Shown: piece by piece, positions 42,830 through 43,089 of the stretch
Position numbering within the stretch: position 1 is the stretch's first letter
Layout: each line of letters begins with the position of its first letter
Assembly: GCF_017991995.1 (NCBI RefSeq)
Contig: NZ_JAGOPN010000026.1
Coordinates: 31,651 to 74,739 of the forward strand
DNA from: Pseudacidovorax sp.
Lineage (GTDB): Bacteria; Pseudomonadota; Gammaproteobacteria; Burkholderiales; Burkholderiaceae_C
Direction of reading: 5' to 3'
DNA: 43,089 nucleotides
Program-made: the position numbers and the translations under genes
Notes under the pieces: generated by a model
Database searches by the model: none
What the model was told of the DNA's origin: nothing
Seen by the model: the letters and a program-made list of their open reading frames with translations, nothing else

Positions 42830-42913
42830 CGAGGAGCGCAGGGCGGACGGGCTGCGGGCCTGCCGAAGGACAGGCCCGCTTCGTGAACTGACTCGCGGCA
42901 GTTGTTTGAGCGC
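42830..42913 (-). repeat. 84-bp inverted repeat, right arm, with internal hairpin
   Basis: Counterpart of 42517-42600. Its internal stem is GCGGGCCTG (42854-42862), 8-nt loop, CAGGCCCGC (42871-42879), again a perfect 9 bp. Compared with the left arm, one A-T pair has become G-C on both sides of the stem. It ends 20 bp from the presumed IS end. Confidence 0.85.
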
Positions 42914-42932
42914 TGGAGTGAACCCCTGGGGC

Positions 42933-43089
42933 TGGACCACAGAGGTGGCACAGAACTAAGCCGCTTGCCGGGCGAGTTGATCTTCGAATTCGTTGGGTGG
43001 GACGTAGCCCAGCGCCGAGTGCAGTCGGGTGGCGTTGTAGACCTGGTCAATGAACTGAGGCAGGTGGCTGACGACGTCCTGGAAGTCTT
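42933..43089 (-). mobile_element. IS3-family insertion sequence, 3' end (cut by window edge)
   Basis: The last 157 bp hold the end of an IS3-family transposase gene plus a short non-coding end. The element probably terminates near 42933, where the sequence read inwards is TGGACCACAGAGGTGGCACA, beginning with TG as IS3 terminal repeats do. The opposite end is outside, so the inverted repeat and any target duplication cannot be checked. Confidence 0.7.
42956..43089 (-). CDS. IS3-family transposase (OrfB, rve integrase core), C-terminal fragment
   Basis: Translation of the minus strand gives the last 43 residues of an IS3 Orf[21 protein letters not shown] then [11 protein letters not shown], ending at TAG (42956-42958). 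[19 protein letters not shown] is the hallmark C-terminus of this DDE transposase family. The catalytic residues and OrfA lie beyond the right edge. The gene is cut by the window, not visibly by mutation. Confidence 0.92.
   Translation of the reverse strand, partial: DFQDVVSHLPQFIDQVYNATRLHSALGYVPPNEFEDQLARQAA

Larger units (their letters stand above)
42362..42955. other. Intergenic repeat region between sulfatase-type gene and IS element; no gene
   Basis: 594 bp with no supportable gene. It contains an 84-bp inverted repeat (42517-42600 and 42830-42913), an 8-bp tandem repeat (42681-42720) and, at its right side, the outer end of an IS3-like element. Open frames here are short, mirror one another across the inverted repeat, and show no domain. 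Confidence 0.8.

Overview
The window is very GC-rich (roughly 70% or more), densely packed DNA. It looks like a betaproteobacterium, most likely Burkholderiales/Comamonadaceae; this is inferred from base composition, gene content and short palindromic repeats of the TTCGACAGGCTCAG type. The first ~150 bases are a run of C and G homopolymers that looks like a damaged contig end. No tRNA, rRNA or CRISPR array was seen.

Region 1 (1-21452, all minus strand) is one long type VI secretion (T6SS) operon. In transcription order it reads tssK, tssL (with an OmpA-like domain), tssM, tagF, a ppkA-like Ser/Thr kinase, an mltA-like lytic transglycosylase, a sigma-factor-like gene, a membrane protein resembling an anti-sigma factor, an exported caspase-like protease, an hcp-like gene, tagJ, tssE, tssF, tssG and the N-terminal half of tssH (clpV), which runs off the left edge. 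Many neighbours overlap by 1-8 bases. tssA, tssB, tssC, tssJ and vgrG are not in the window. The unusual part is the five-gene block at 6822-14447 (kinase, MltA, sigma-like, anti-sigma-like, caspase) lodged inside the structural genes.

Region 2 (21453-22522) has no gene. It carries a 161-bp near-perfect inverted repeat whose arms enclose a pair of REP-like palindromic units, plus several short tandem repeats.

Region 3 (22523-31963, minus) is a two-partner secretion operon: a CHAT-domain TPR protein with a signal peptide, a FhaC/ShlB-type outer-membrane transporter, and a 1862-residue haemagglutinin-like TpsA exoprotein. TpsA ends in a two-cysteine tail reminiscent of the HMW1 surface anchor. 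Both secretion loci therefore encode an exported caspase-fold protein.

Region 4 (32136-42361) is mostly ordinary chromosome: a DUF962/Mpo1-like membrane protein (minus) divergent from a Crp/Fnr regulator; a MerR regulator followed by a TolC-HlyD-permease-permease export operon that lacks an ATPase gene; fumC preceded by a good Fur-box candidate; and a phosphoethanolamine-transferase-like sulfatase-fold membrane enzyme.

Region 5 (42362-43089) is intergenic. An 84-bp inverted repeat has arms that each hold a hairpin with a compensatory base change. It is followed by the 3' end of an IS3-family transposase gene running off the right edge.
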